Shown: positions 1-7,513 of the stretch, in pieces
How positions within the stretch are numbered: position 1 is the stretch's first letter
Layout: every line of letters starts with the position of its first letter
Assembly (NCBI GenBank): GCA_900557555.1
Contig: USTH01000055.1
Span: 1 to 7,955, forward strand
DNA from: an uncultured Prevotellaceae bacterium
GTDB lineage: Bacteria; Bacteroidota; Bacteroidia; Bacteroidales; Bacteroidaceae
DNA length: 7,955 nt
Direction: 5' to 3'
Translations under genes and position numbers: made by a program
The notes under the pieces: generated by a model
Told to the model about the DNA's origin: nothing
What the model saw: only the letters and a program-made list of their open reading frames with translations
Database searches by the model: none

Positions 1-1
1 G

Positions 2-3000
2 CTGCTTATCGACATAAGACTGCTGCCGTTGTTTAGCGGCAAGGTCAACATCAACGGATTTGAACTGCGCCAAGCCAAACTCAACAGCAGAGACCTCATA
101 AGCGACACTCGCATAGAGGGAGTATTCAATCTGCTGGCCATCGACAAGCCCGCCGTCTGTGACCTCAAGACCAACAGCATAGACCTCTACCGAATACGTT
201 TCAGCAATGCCGACATCAGCGTGGCACTAAGCGACACCGCCCGAAAAGACACCACACCTTCAGAGCCTTCTCCGTGGAAGATAAAGCTCGGTGAAGCTCG
301 CTTGCACAATACACGCATACACCTGCAGATGCCGGGCGATTCGATGCGTCTCAATGCCGACATACAGCGGCTGCGCCTCCGCGATGCCCTGATAGACCTA
401 AGAAGCGAAAGCTTTAAGGTGGGCGACATAGACCTCGCCTCGCGCAATGTGGCGTACCATCTCCCTTATGAGCCTAAGCGACCTGCCACCGGAGCAAATC
501 CCCACCCTCTCGACTTCAACCACCTCGGCTTTGACGTTCTAAGCCTAAAGGCCAAAGACTTCAGATATGCAGGACAGTCGCTTGACATAAAGCTGCACAA
601 GCTTGCACTGAAAGAAAAGAGTGGCCTTACGCTCAACGAGTTATCGGCAGACATCCACTACGACACCGCCTGTCTCACGGTCAACAACGCCAATCTCCGC
701 ACTCCCGGTTCATGGCTTGAGGCCGATCTGCGGTTACCTTTCAGTGCTATCAGCACACAAGGCCACGGCAGCATGGAAGCGAAAATCAAAGGGGCTATCA
801 GCAAGGCCGACATCAGCATTCTTACCAGCAATTCGTTTGACGACCTTCTGGCTCGAAGCCCCAACAAGTCTCTCGGCATACAAGCCAGAGCCGAAGGCTC
901 GCTGTCAGACCTGACGATAGACTATTGCAACCTGTCTATGCCGCAAAGCATTGACCTGCGCCTGCACGGCACCGTTCGGCAGCTTCTGTCTGACAAAAAG
1001 CGCAACGGCCGAATCCACTATGCCACCACCCTCAAAGATGTCAGGTTTGCCAACAACCTTATACCACACGGCTTGAGGCAAACCATACGCATACCTAACA
1101 ACATACAGGTCGGCGGCGACATCAGTTTCTCCGGCAGCACATACACTCTCACCCGAAACACCGTCTACCATGGCGGTGGCAGCATGGCTTTCAGTGGGTC
1201 GTTCTCCGCACGGAGCATGTCATATGCAGGTCGTCTGCAAGCCAACCGCTTCCCACTTCATGCCTTCATGCCCGGCATGAATCTCTCGCCTCTTACCGCC
1301 ACATTCAACATAAAGGGGCACGGCACCGATTTCATGTCAGGGGGCACCAACGTCACTGCCCGAGGAGCTATTGCCAGCTTCGCCTACGACGGCATTCCGC
1401 TTGACGGTGTCTCTCTCGACGCAGACCTCAAGGGAACACAAGCACATGCTGTGCTGCTGTCTGACAACCGATGGCTCAAAGCAAACCTCAATATTACCGC
1501 TGCCAAAAACGGACACGAAACGTCGGTGGCACTCAACGGTAACATCGACCAGTTTTCACTCAATCTTGGCAAGACGCTCAAGCCAGGGGAAGACCCAACC
1601 GACCTGACACTCATCATGGGCATTGACCTGCAAGCCCGCTTCAACGACAAGACCAACGCTGTGGCCGTGGCCGGAACTATTGACCCTCTCAATGCCATTA
1701 CGTCAAGCATGGGTTTCCCGGGCGGCAGCCTTCAGATTGACTTCTTCACAGACGACCATTCCACCAACGCACGACTCAGCTCTGGCGACATGGCCATACA
1801 GCTCAACTCCCCAGAGTCTGTTTCTGGCATCATAAGCGGCTACAGCGAATGCGCTGCCCTGCTGTCAGAGCAGTTTGCCGAAGCCCGACTCAACGCTGAC
1901 ACACTGCGAACCCTTCTGCCCAACCTTGACCTCACTGTCAGAGCCACCCGCAACAACCCCGTACAACAGTTCCTGGCAATGCAGGGATACGCTTTCGACT
2001 CCCTTTATGCGCATGTCAACACAGGCAAGGATTCGGGCCTCAATGCCGACATCGACCTAAGGTCGTTCAAGGCTGGCGCCGTTCTGCTCGAACACTCATC
2101 TGTCAAGATAGTACAAGACAAGGAACACCTCACTCTGAATGCGTCAGTCAAAAACAGCAAACGCAGCAACCCCAACAGGTTTACTGCCGTCATCAACGGT
2201 GAGATGCTTGGAGACGGTTTCTCCGTTCTTGCCGATTTTGTTGACGCAAAAGGCAAGAGGGGGCTCAACATCGGCACACGTGCCTCATTCTCACCGCAAG
2301 GTGACATGACGTTCAGCCTCATTCCTGAAGTATCTACCATTGCCTACCGCCAGTTTAAGGTCAACAAGAACAATTTCATAACCATAGACCACAACAACTT
2401 CATCACGGCCGACGTAAGTCTTCTGGCCGATGACAACACCGCCCTGAAACTGTTCTCCATGCCAGCTGACTCCACCGACAGACACGACCTCACGCTAAGC
2501 ATCGGGCACCTCAATCTGCGCGACTTGTCGAGTGTCATACCATTCATGCCACACATGGCAGGTTTTCTGACTGGCGACATACACATGGTCAAGGAAGACT
2601 CCGTATTCACTGCGGTGGCCGCGCTCGAGACGGAGAACTTCGAGTATGAGGGAACTACCATCGGCACACTGGGTACCGAACTGTTCTATATGCCTGAAGA
2701 CAACGGGCACTATGTAGTGGCTCGTATACTCAATGAAGACAAGGAGATTGCTGTGCTTGACGGACACTATAACGGCGACGAGACAGGCAACCTCAATGCC
2801 AGCCTGACACTCAACCACATGCCGTGCCAGCTCTTCAACCCCTTGATGGGCAATGACGGCACACTGGGCCTCAGCGGTGACCTCGATGGAGAAGTAAACG
2901 TTGAAGGCACTCTCAACACCCTGAAATTCAACGGACAGATAACACCCGACTCCGTCCATGCCTACTCCGAACTGTACGGTTTTGACCTCGCAATGGAAAA

Positions 3001-4354
3001 CAAGACCATCGACATTGTAGACAGCAGGATACGCTTCAACGACATGGCGCTATATTCCAAAGGCGACAACCCACTTTACATCAACGGCGACATTGACTTC
3101 AACGACCTGGGCAACATGGTCATAGACCTCAAGGTCAAGGCCGACGACTACGAGATTATCAACTCTCGCAAGACCAAGAAGTCGATGGTGTTCGGCAATG
3201 TCTTCATTGATCTTGATGCTACCATCAAGGGAAAGAACGGCCTGATTATACTCAAGGGCAACATGGACATTCTTGAGAACACCAATGTGACCTATGTGAT
3301 GACCGACACCCCTCTGCAGGTTGAAGACCAGTTCAACGGTCTCGTGGAGTTCACTAACTTCACAGAACCGCAAGACGAAGAACAGGAAACCCCGCCAGTC
3401 AGCGGAACATTCATAAACCTCAAGGTCAACATCGACGAACTCGCCCGCCTGCATTGCGAACTCAGCGCCGACGGCAAGAGCTATGTAGACTGCAAGGGCG
3501 GCGGAAACCTCTCCCTGCGCATCTTCCCCTCTGGCGAAACGGCACTGCTCGGACGCTTCAATATCAACAGCGGCGAGATGAAGTATACGCTGCCGTTCAT
3601 TCCGCTCAAGACCTTTGCATTTACTGACGGTAGCCACGTAACCTTCAACGGCGACCCTTCCAACCCTACGCTCAACATCACGGCTATGGAAAACACCAAG
3701 GCATCTGTGTCTGACGACAACGGAGCCACACGCATGGTGGCTTTCCAAGTGGGAGTGGCCATCACGCGCCAGTTGTCAGACATGGGGCTTGAGTTCCTTA
3801 TAGAGGCCCCCGAAGACCTTGAGGTACAAAATGAGCTGGCGACCATGTCGAGCGAGACAAGAAACAGGCTTGCCATCACCATGCTCGCCACAGGCATGTA
3901 TGCCTCAACAAACAACAAGTCGGGCTTTAAAGCTACAAACGCCCTTAACGCATTTCTCGAAAGCGAGATACAGAACATCGCCGGAAACACGCTCAAGAGC
4001 GTGGATTTCAGCGTGGGCATCGAAGGAAACACCACCTCAACGGGCGAAACACAAACCGACTATACGTTCCAATTTTCAAAAAAATTGTGGAACGACCGTG
4101 TGACCATCATACTCGGGGGCAAGGTCAGCACAGGAAACACCGAAGACAACTCTTCCGCCCAAAGTTTTATCGACAACATATCGCTCGAATACCGTCTTGA
4201 CAGAAACAATTCGAGATACCTGCGCTTATTCTACGACAACGACAACTACGACCCTCTTGAAGGCCGCTACTCATCAGGTGGTGCAGGCTATATTCTGCGT
4301 CGCAAAACCAACAGTTTCGGCGAACTTCTGATTCTTGGAACTAAAAAGAAATGA
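2..4354 (+). CDS. tamB: TamB, translocation and assembly module protein (5'-truncated by window edge)
   Basis: This is a large AsmA/TamB-family protein that normally anchors in the inner membrane and crosses the periplasm as a long beta-rich groove, working with an Omp85 partner (here TamL) in outer-membrane biogenesis and probably lipid transport. The reading frame is open to the left edge (codons from position 2, beginning LLIDIRLLPLFSGKVNI), so the TTG at 29 is not a real start. About 1450 residues are visible. By comparison with remembered family members, roughly the first 90-100 residues, including the signal anchor, lie outside the window. The body is a long run of alternating short beta-strand-like segments. 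The C-terminal DUF490/TamB domain occupies about nt 3190-4350, including GNMDILENTNVTYVM, INSGEMKYTLPFIPLKTFAF, GDPSNPTLNITA and, near the end, FQFSKKLWNDRVTIILGG. The stop overlaps the next ATG (ATGA, 4351-4354), indicating an operon with tamL. I see no frameshift. Identification rests on domain architecture plus partner gene. Confidence 0.93.
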   Translation: MLIDIRLLPLFSGKVNINGFELRQAKLNSRDLISDTRIEGVFNLLAIDKPAVCDLKTNSIDLYRIRFSNADISVALSDTARKDTTPSEPSPWKIKLGEARLHNTRIHLQMPGDSMRLNADIQRLRLRDALIDLRSESFKVGDIDLASRNVAYHLPYEPKRPATGANPHPLDFNHLGFDVLSLKAKDFRYAGQSLDIKLHKLALKEKSGLTLNELSADIHYDTACLTVNNANLRTPGSWLEADLRLPFSAISTQGHGSMEAKIKGAISKADISILTSNSFDDLLARSPNKSLGIQARAEGSLSDLTIDYCNLSMPQSIDLRLHGTVRQLLSDKKRNGRIHYATTLKDVRFANNLIPHGLRQTIRIPNNIQVGGDISFSGSTYTLTRNTVYHGGGSMAFSGSFSARSMSYAGRLQANRFPLHAFMPGMNLSPLTATFNIKGHGTDFMSGGTNVTARGAIASFAYDGIPLDGVSLDADLKGTQAHAVLLSDNRWLKANLNITAAKNGHETSVALNGNIDQFSLNLGKTLKPGEDPTDLTLIMGIDLQARFNDKTNAVAVAGTIDPLNAITSSMGFPGGSLQIDFFTDDHSTNARLSSGDMAIQLNSPESVSGIISGYSECAALLSEQFAEARLNADTLRTLLPNLDLTVRATRNNPVQQFLAMQGYAFDSLYAHVNTGKDSGLNADIDLRSFKAGAVLLEHSSVKIVQDKEHLTLNASVKNSKRSNPNRFTAVINGEMLGDGFSVLADFVDAKGKRGLNIGTRASFSPQGDMTFSLIPEVSTIAYRQFKVNKNNFITIDHNNFITADVSLLADDNTALKLFSMPADSTDRHDLTLSIGHLNLRDLSSVIPFMPHMAGFLTGDIHMVKEDSVFTAVAALETENFEYEGTTIGTLGTELFYMPEDNGHYVVARILNEDKEIAVLDGHYNGDETGNLNASLTLNHMPCQLFNPLMGNDGTLGLSGDLDGEVNVEGTLNTLKFNGQITPDSVHAYSELYGFDLAMENKTIDIVDSRIRFNDMALYSKGDNPLYINGDIDFNDLGNMVIDLKVKADDYEIINSRKTKKSMVFGNVFIDLDATIKGKNGLIILKGNMDILENTNVTYVMTDTPLQVEDQFNGLVEFTNFTEPQDEEQETPPVSGTFINLKVNIDELARLHCELSADGKSYVDCKGGGNLSLRIFPSGETALLGRFNINSGEMKYTLPFIPLKTFAFTDGSHVTFNGDPSNPTLNITAMENTKASVSDDNGATRMVAFQVGVAITRQLSDMGLEFLIEAPEDLEVQNELATMSSETRNRLAITMLATGMYASTNNKSGFKATNALNAFLESEIQNIAGNTLKSVDFSVGIEGNTTSTGETQTDYTFQFSKKLWNDRVTIILGGKVSTGNTEDNSSAQSFIDNISLEYRLDRNNSRYLRLFYDNDNYDPLEGRYSSGGAGYILRRKTNSFGELLILGTKKK

Positions 4355-6843
4355 AAAATCTCACAACAGCATATCTGACCCTCTTGGCCTTGACCTTGGT
4401 GTTTGCCGGCTGCTCCACAACCGGCAAACTGCCAGAAGGCGAAATACTGTATACCGGCATCAACTCCATCAACTATGTGGATCAGGGCGACAAATACCGC
4501 AAAGGGGACGCAAAATATGCGGGTGGTGTCATCGTCTCTATAGCCGATGCCGTTGACAAAATCTCAGATGCTTTCACGGGCGGCGGTACTTCTGCCGGAG
4601 ACAAGGCCGAAGAACCTTCTGCCAAAGCCAGTCAGAAGGAGCGCGACTCCATTCGCATTGCCAATGAGCAAGAGAATGCCGTGCTCGAGACTGTTAAGGA
4701 AGAACTTGAAGCCGTCTTTGCGTGCGCCCCGAACAACTCATTTTTCGGAAGCTCACGCTACCGTACCCCGCTCCCCATTGGCCTCTGGGCATACAATGCC
4801 TGGAGCGACTCCAAGAAAGGATTGGGGCACTTTCTCTACAAGACAATGGGTAGCGAACCCGTACTGATTTCAAACGTCAATCCCGAAACCCGCATCAAGG
4901 TGGCAGACAACGTGCTGAGGAACTACGGCTATTTTCACGGACATTCCGATTTCTCGCTGCAACTCAACAAGAACCAGCACATCGCCCGAATAAACTACAA
5001 CATACACACAGGCAGAATATTCCGCATCGACACGGTTGAGTATGTAGGATTTGAGGGACTGGCAGACAGCCTTATACGGGCAAACATGTCCGGAAGCCTG
5101 CTGAAGAGAGGCGTACCGTTCTCTGCCGTAACCCTTAGCAGCGAACAGTCGCGCATTGCCTCAATGCTGCGCAATGAGGGATTCTACTATTACATCCCAT
5201 CTTCCGCCACCTATAAGGCCGACACCATAGCAAAGCCCTACCGCGTGCTGCTGAGAATGCAGCCCAAGGCCAATATTCCTCCTATGGTCATGAAGCAATG
5301 GTACATAGGTCGAGCCAACATCTCGGTGCTCAAGAACTATGGCGACACGATACAGCACGAACACAGAATGCGCCACGGCATAGGCACCTACTACTATTCG
5401 GGGGCATCACAGCCTGTCAAACTTGGAGTTATCTTCCGCAATCTGCTCCATCGCAAAGGAAAACTCTACAGCTATGACGACCAACAGAAGACCCAACAGT
5501 TGTTGAGCGACCTCGGCATCTTCTCACAACTGTCGCTGAGCTACGTGCCGCGCGACACCACGTTGGCCTGCGACACCCTTGACCTATGGGTCAATGCCGT
5601 TCTCGACAAGAGATACAGCGCCGACTTTGAAGTCAACGTGACAGAACGCAACAGCGAGCGCATCGGGCCGGGAATGTCGCTTGCCATTAAGAAGAAGAAC
5701 GCCTTCAAACGTGCAGAACTGCTCTCGTTCAAAATCTTCGGGTCATACGAATGGAAGACCAATCTTGAGAAACACCAGAGCGGCGCCCTCTTCAACTCTT
5801 ATGAGGCCGGTGTCAAGGTTTCGCTTGATGTCCCCCGCTTTGTATTCCCTGGTATGAACCCACGTCGACTGAGGTTTCCCGCCTCCACGAGCATCTCGTT
5901 TTCCACAGACTGGCTCAACCGCTCTGGCTTCTACAACATGTTCTCGCTTGGGGTAGACCTTGCCTACACATGGCGCAGGAACAACACTTCACGCCATGAA
6001 CTGACCCCGATATCCTTGTCGTTTGACAAGCTGATACACACCACAACGGAATTTGACTCCATTCTCAACGTCAGCCCATCGCTTGCTGTCTCAATGCGCG
6101 ACCGCTTCGTGCCGGCCATACAATATACCTACACCTACACCTCGCCTGCCAGCTCACGCAACCCCATAATATGGCAACTGACCGTCAAGGAAGCAGGGGC
6201 GCTGACCTCAGGCATCTGCGCCATGTCTGGCCAGAGTTTCTCAAAGAAAAACAAGAACGTCTTCAAGAACCCCTTTGCACAGTTTATTAAGGTGTCGTCG
6301 GAGATACGCAAATCCTATAAGTTGGGCATCAACACCAGACTGGCCACAAGAATTATGGGCGGCGTGGCCTATTCCTACGGCAACACCGACATTGTGCCCT
6401 ACAACGACCAGTTTTATGTGGGTGGGGCAAACAGTGTCCGCGCATTCCCCATACGCTCCGTGGGGCCAGGGCGTTTCGTAAGCCGTGGGCGCAAATATTC
6501 CTACATGGACCAAACTGGCGACATCAAGCTTGAAGGCAATATCGAACTGCGCTTTCCACTCTTTGGCTCTCTCATGGGAGCATGGTTCGTTGATGCCGGC
6601 AATGTCTGGACCATGCGCAGCGACGAGACACGCCAAGGCGGCACTTTCCATCTGCCCGACCTGTTCAATGACCTTGCCTTAGGTAGCGGTGCAGGTCTAC
6701 GCTATGACCTTGAATTTCTTGTAATACGCCTTGACCTCGGCGTTGCCCTCCACGACCCGGCCAGCATCAAGCCCGGCTATTTCGACACCGGCAAACTGTC
6801 AAACCGCTTTGCTCTCCACTTTGCCATAGGATACCCATTCTAA
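4351..6843 (+). CDS. tamL: TamL, BamA/TamA-family outer-membrane lipoprotein
   Basis: This 830-aa protein is the outer-membrane partner of TamB, the lipidated Bacteroidota version of TamA. Residues 1-20 form a lipoprotein signal peptide (KN, hydrophobic core, then FAGC) with the acylated cysteine at C21, followed by STTGKLPEGEILYTG, a sequence I recognise as typical of TamL. Residues about 48-105 are a low-complexity Gly/Ala/Lys/Glu-rich stretch. Conserved family sequence resumes at EELEAVFACAPNNSFFGSS (118-136) and the TPLPIGLWAYNAW region (139-151). POTRA-like domains follow to about residue 410, including RIKVADNVLRNYGYFHG. The Omp85 beta-barrel fills roughly 420-830. The Omp85 motif appears as GGANSVRAF (691-699), with Arg697 kept and Ala at the usual Gly of VRGF; I recall Ala there in other TamL proteins. 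The protein ends in Phe, as expected for a beta-barrel terminal strand. The start codon sits inside the tamB stop codon, so translation is probably coupled. Identification is confident; the fine domain limits are estimates. Confidence 0.94.
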   Translation: MKNLTTAYLTLLALTLVFAGCSTTGKLPEGEILYTGINSINYVDQGDKYRKGDAKYAGGVIVSIADAVDKISDAFTGGGTSAGDKAEEPSAKASQKERDSIRIANEQENAVLETVKEELEAVFACAPNNSFFGSSRYRTPLPIGLWAYNAWSDSKKGLGHFLYKTMGSEPVLISNVNPETRIKVADNVLRNYGYFHGHSDFSLQLNKNQHIARINYNIHTGRIFRIDTVEYVGFEGLADSLIRANMSGSLLKRGVPFSAVTLSSEQSRIASMLRNEGFYYYIPSSATYKADTIAKPYRVLLRMQPKANIPPMVMKQWYIGRANISVLKNYGDTIQHEHRMRHGIGTYYYSGASQPVKLGVIFRNLLHRKGKLYSYDDQQKTQQLLSDLGIFSQLSLSYVPRDTTLACDTLDLWVNAVLDKRYSADFEVNVTERNSERIGPGMSLAIKKKNAFKRAELLSFKIFGSYEWKTNLEKHQSGALFNSYEAGVKVSLDVPRFVFPGMNPRRLRFPASTSISFSTDWLNRSGFYNMFSLGVDLAYTWRRNNTSRHELTPISLSFDKLIHTTTEFDSILNVSPSLAVSMRDRFVPAIQYTYTYTSPASSRNPIIWQLTVKEAGALTSGICAMSGQSFSKKNKNVFKNPFAQFIKVSSEIRKSYKLGINTRLATRIMGGVAYSYGNTDIVPYNDQFYVGGANSVRAFPIRSVGPGRFVSRGRKYSYMDQTGDIKLEGNIELRFPLFGSLMGAWFVDAGNVWTMRSDETRQGGTFHLPDLFNDLALGSGAGLRYDLEFLVIRLDLGVALHDPASIKPGYFDTGKLSNRFALHFAIGYPF

Positions 6844-6860
6844 ACGTGCAGGACATATAT

Positions 6861-6897
6861 ACATGAAGCATGTGCATCTAAAATAATAGATTTCTTT
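6861..6897 (+). terminator. Possible weak terminator after tamL
   Basis: Two short hairpins lie just after the tamL stop. The first is ACATG (6861-6865), loop AAG, CATGT (6869-6873). The second is ATCTA (6876-6880), a 6-nt loop, TAGAT (6887-6891), followed by TTTCTTT. Both stems are only 5 bp and the second is A/T-rich, so this is a weak candidate. No better terminator is visible for the tam operon before the next gene. Confidence 0.25.
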
Positions 6898-6900
6898 GCA

Positions 6901-6957
6901 GAGCAAGTGCCCAATTTTGTTATCTGTTCGTAACAACACAACGCTAAGGCCAAGAAA
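6901..6957 (+). repeat. Diverged direct repeat, left copy
   Basis: This 57-bp segment aligns without gaps to 7359-7415 (offset 458 bp), with about 40 of 57 positions identical by hand count. The best-kept parts are GAGCAAnTGCnCnATTTTG, TAACAA and CCAAGAAA. The two copies flank the small gene at 7100-7330. In this copy, TTGTTA (6917-6922) and TAACAA (6931-6936) form a 6-bp inverted repeat with an 8-nt loop. The copy keeps the ATTTTG that could serve as a -33 element but has lost the -7 box that the right copy has. Its origin is unknown: it may be a duplicated promoter region or the trace of an old insertion. Confidence 0.6.
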
Positions 6958-7005
6958 CACCATTATTGACGACCGAATTGGGTTTAATTGAAAAATATGC
7001 ACCCA

Positions 7006-7020
7006 CACGACTTCTTCGTG
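7006..7020 (+). other. Small hairpin between the first two boxes
   Basis: CACGA (7006-7010) and TCGTG (7016-7020) form a perfect 5-bp inverted repeat around a 5-nt loop, ending directly before the GAAAAATAT of the second box. It has no T-tract behind it. It could be a small RNA hairpin in a leader or a coincidence. Confidence 0.3.
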
Positions 7021-7063
7021 GAAAAATATAACACACAACTGTCATTTAATGGAAAAATATTGC

Positions 7064-7071
7064 TACCTTTA
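7064..7071 (+). promoter_or_regulatory. Putative -7 box for the small gene
   Basis: TACCTTTA matches the Bacteroidota -7 consensus TAnnTTTG at all but the last base. It lies 28 bp before the ATG at 7100, giving a short predicted leader of about 20 nt. No clean TTG is present at the expected -33 distance; the nearest candidate is CTG at 7039-7041 with a 22-bp spacer. The promoter may therefore be weak or activator-dependent, which would fit the boxes around it. Confidence 0.4.
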
Positions 7072-7099
7072 CAAAAAAGTAAATGCTTAATTGAAAAAT

Positions 7100-7330
7100 A
7101 TGGCACAAAACAAAGCTTTACGTAATCTTCTCGAAGTAGTGGTAGGCTCCACCGAAGTCCGCAGCAGTAAACAAGTAAAAAGCGGAAGACTAAGAAAGAT
7201 TGCCACAAGGGTCTATACTACCAATATGGATGATTCCCCAGAGGACATCATCAGAAGAAACGTGTTCTATATTTTAGGACAGCTTTACCCTCAAATACAT
7301 TTTGAAATTTTAACCCAAATCGGTCGTTAG
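7100..7330 (+). CDS. Small basic protein of unknown function, 76 aa
   Basis: I do not recognise this protein. It begins MAQNKALRNLLEVVVGSTEV, continues with a Lys/Arg-rich segment (residues about 21-37, SSKQVKSGRLRKIATRV), then an acidic turn (NMDDSPED) and an Ile/Leu/Phe-rich end (RNVFYILGQLYPQIHFEI). No signal peptide, membrane helix or cysteine is seen. The basic stretch would suit nucleic-acid or ribosome binding, but that is only inference. ATG at 7100 is chosen; a TTG at 7091 in the same frame is possible but sits inside a repeated box. There is no Shine-Dalgarno, only the A-rich leader usual in Bacteroidota. The gene is visibly more A/T-rich than tamB/tamL, stands alone between tamL and the tRNA gene, and is flanked by the diverged direct repeat. 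It is probably a real gene, but short length leaves doubt. Confidence 0.6.
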   Translation: MAQNKALRNLLEVVVGSTEVRSSKQVKSGRLRKIATRVYTTNMDDSPEDIIRRNVFYILGQLYPQIHFEILTQIGR

Positions 7331-7358
7331 GACTTATTGTATTTTGGTTTTTCCAGGA

Positions 7359-7415
7359 GAGCAAATGCTCGATTTTGCCATTTGCACCTAACAAAGCTAC
7401 CTTTCGACCAAGAAA
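7359..7415 (+). repeat. Diverged direct repeat, right copy
   Basis: This is the partner of 6901-6957. It differs by holding a complete promoter-like pair (see 7373-7405) and better inverted repeats: GAGCA (7359-7363) with TGCTC (7366-7370), and GCAAATG (7361-7367) with CATTTGC (7379-7385), the latter a perfect 7-bp arm pair around an 11-nt spacer. The two inverted repeats overlap, so only one could form at a time. Confidence 0.6.
7373..7405 (+). promoter_or_regulatory. Possible upstream promoter for the tRNA region
   Basis: TTTTG (7373-7377), a 20-bp spacer and TACCTTTC (7398-7405) match the Bacteroidota promoter pattern at all but the last base of the -7 box. The spacer length equals that of the tRNA promoter downstream. 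Transcription would start near 7411 and enter the hairpin at 7422-7439. Confidence 0.4.
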
Positions 7416-7421
7416 AAACAC

Positions 7422-7452
7422 GGCAGGGCACCCTCTGCCACCACACTTTTTT
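7422..7452 (+). terminator. Hairpin plus T-tract ahead of the tRNA promoter
   Basis: GGCAGGG (7422-7428) pairs with CTCTGCC (7433-7439) around loop CACC, giving seven pairs with one G-U. Six T residues follow at 7447-7452. The 7-nt gap between stem and T-tract is longer than usual, so efficiency is doubtful. It could end transcripts from the small gene or from the promoter-like site at 7373-7405, insulating the tRNA promoter. Confidence 0.4.
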
Positions 7453-7462
7453 CTCTAAGCTC

Positions 7463-7493
7463 TTGTTTCGCTCAGAAAAAAAGCCTACCTTTG
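7463..7493 (+). promoter_or_regulatory. Bacteroidota-type promoter of tRNA-fMet
   Basis: TTG (7463-7465), a 20-bp spacer and a perfect TAnnTTTG (TACCTTTG, 7486-7493) form a consensus promoter for the Bacteroidota primary sigma factor. The predicted start near 7499-7500 leaves a leader of about 15 nt before the mature tRNA 5' end. Confidence 0.8.
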
Positions 7494-7513
7494 CACTCAG
7501 AAACAGATAATAT

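Larger units (their letters stand above)
6984..7101 (+). repeat. Four phased copies of a TTAATKGAAAAATAT box
   Basis: Four direct copies of a 15-bp box occur at 6984-6998, 7015-7029, 7046-7060 and 7087-7101. The core GAAAAATAT is identical in all four, starting at 6990, 7021, 7052 and 7093, and the leading six bases are TTAATT, TTCGTG, TTAATG and TTAATT. The first and last copies are identical over 16 bp including the following G. Spacings are 31, 31 and 41 bp, close to 3, 3 and 4 turns of the helix, so the A-tracts lie on one face. The last copy contains the start codon of the gene at 7100 and the third lies just upstream of its putative -7 box. This arrangement suggests operators or a bent-DNA element controlling that gene; the binding factor is unknown. 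Confidence 0.75.

Noticed and set aside
29..31. TTG as the start of tamB
   Set aside because: The frame is open to the left edge and the codons before it (LLIDIRLLP) continue the family sequence, so the real start is outside the window.
3050..3748. Long antisense open frame (232 codons) inside tamB
   Set aside because: It lies wholly opposite the conserved TamB C-terminal region, has no recognisable domain and is explained by the C-rich third positions of the sense gene.
6984..7101. CRISPR-like array
   Set aside because: The repeats are only about 15 bp, the third spacing differs, the spacers are about 16-26 bp and no cas gene is near.
6799..7208. Minus-strand open frames overlapping the tamL end and the box array
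   Set aside because: They overlap tamL or the 7100-7330 gene, have Cys/Phe-rich composition typical of A/T-rich antisense reading, and show no recognisable start context or family.
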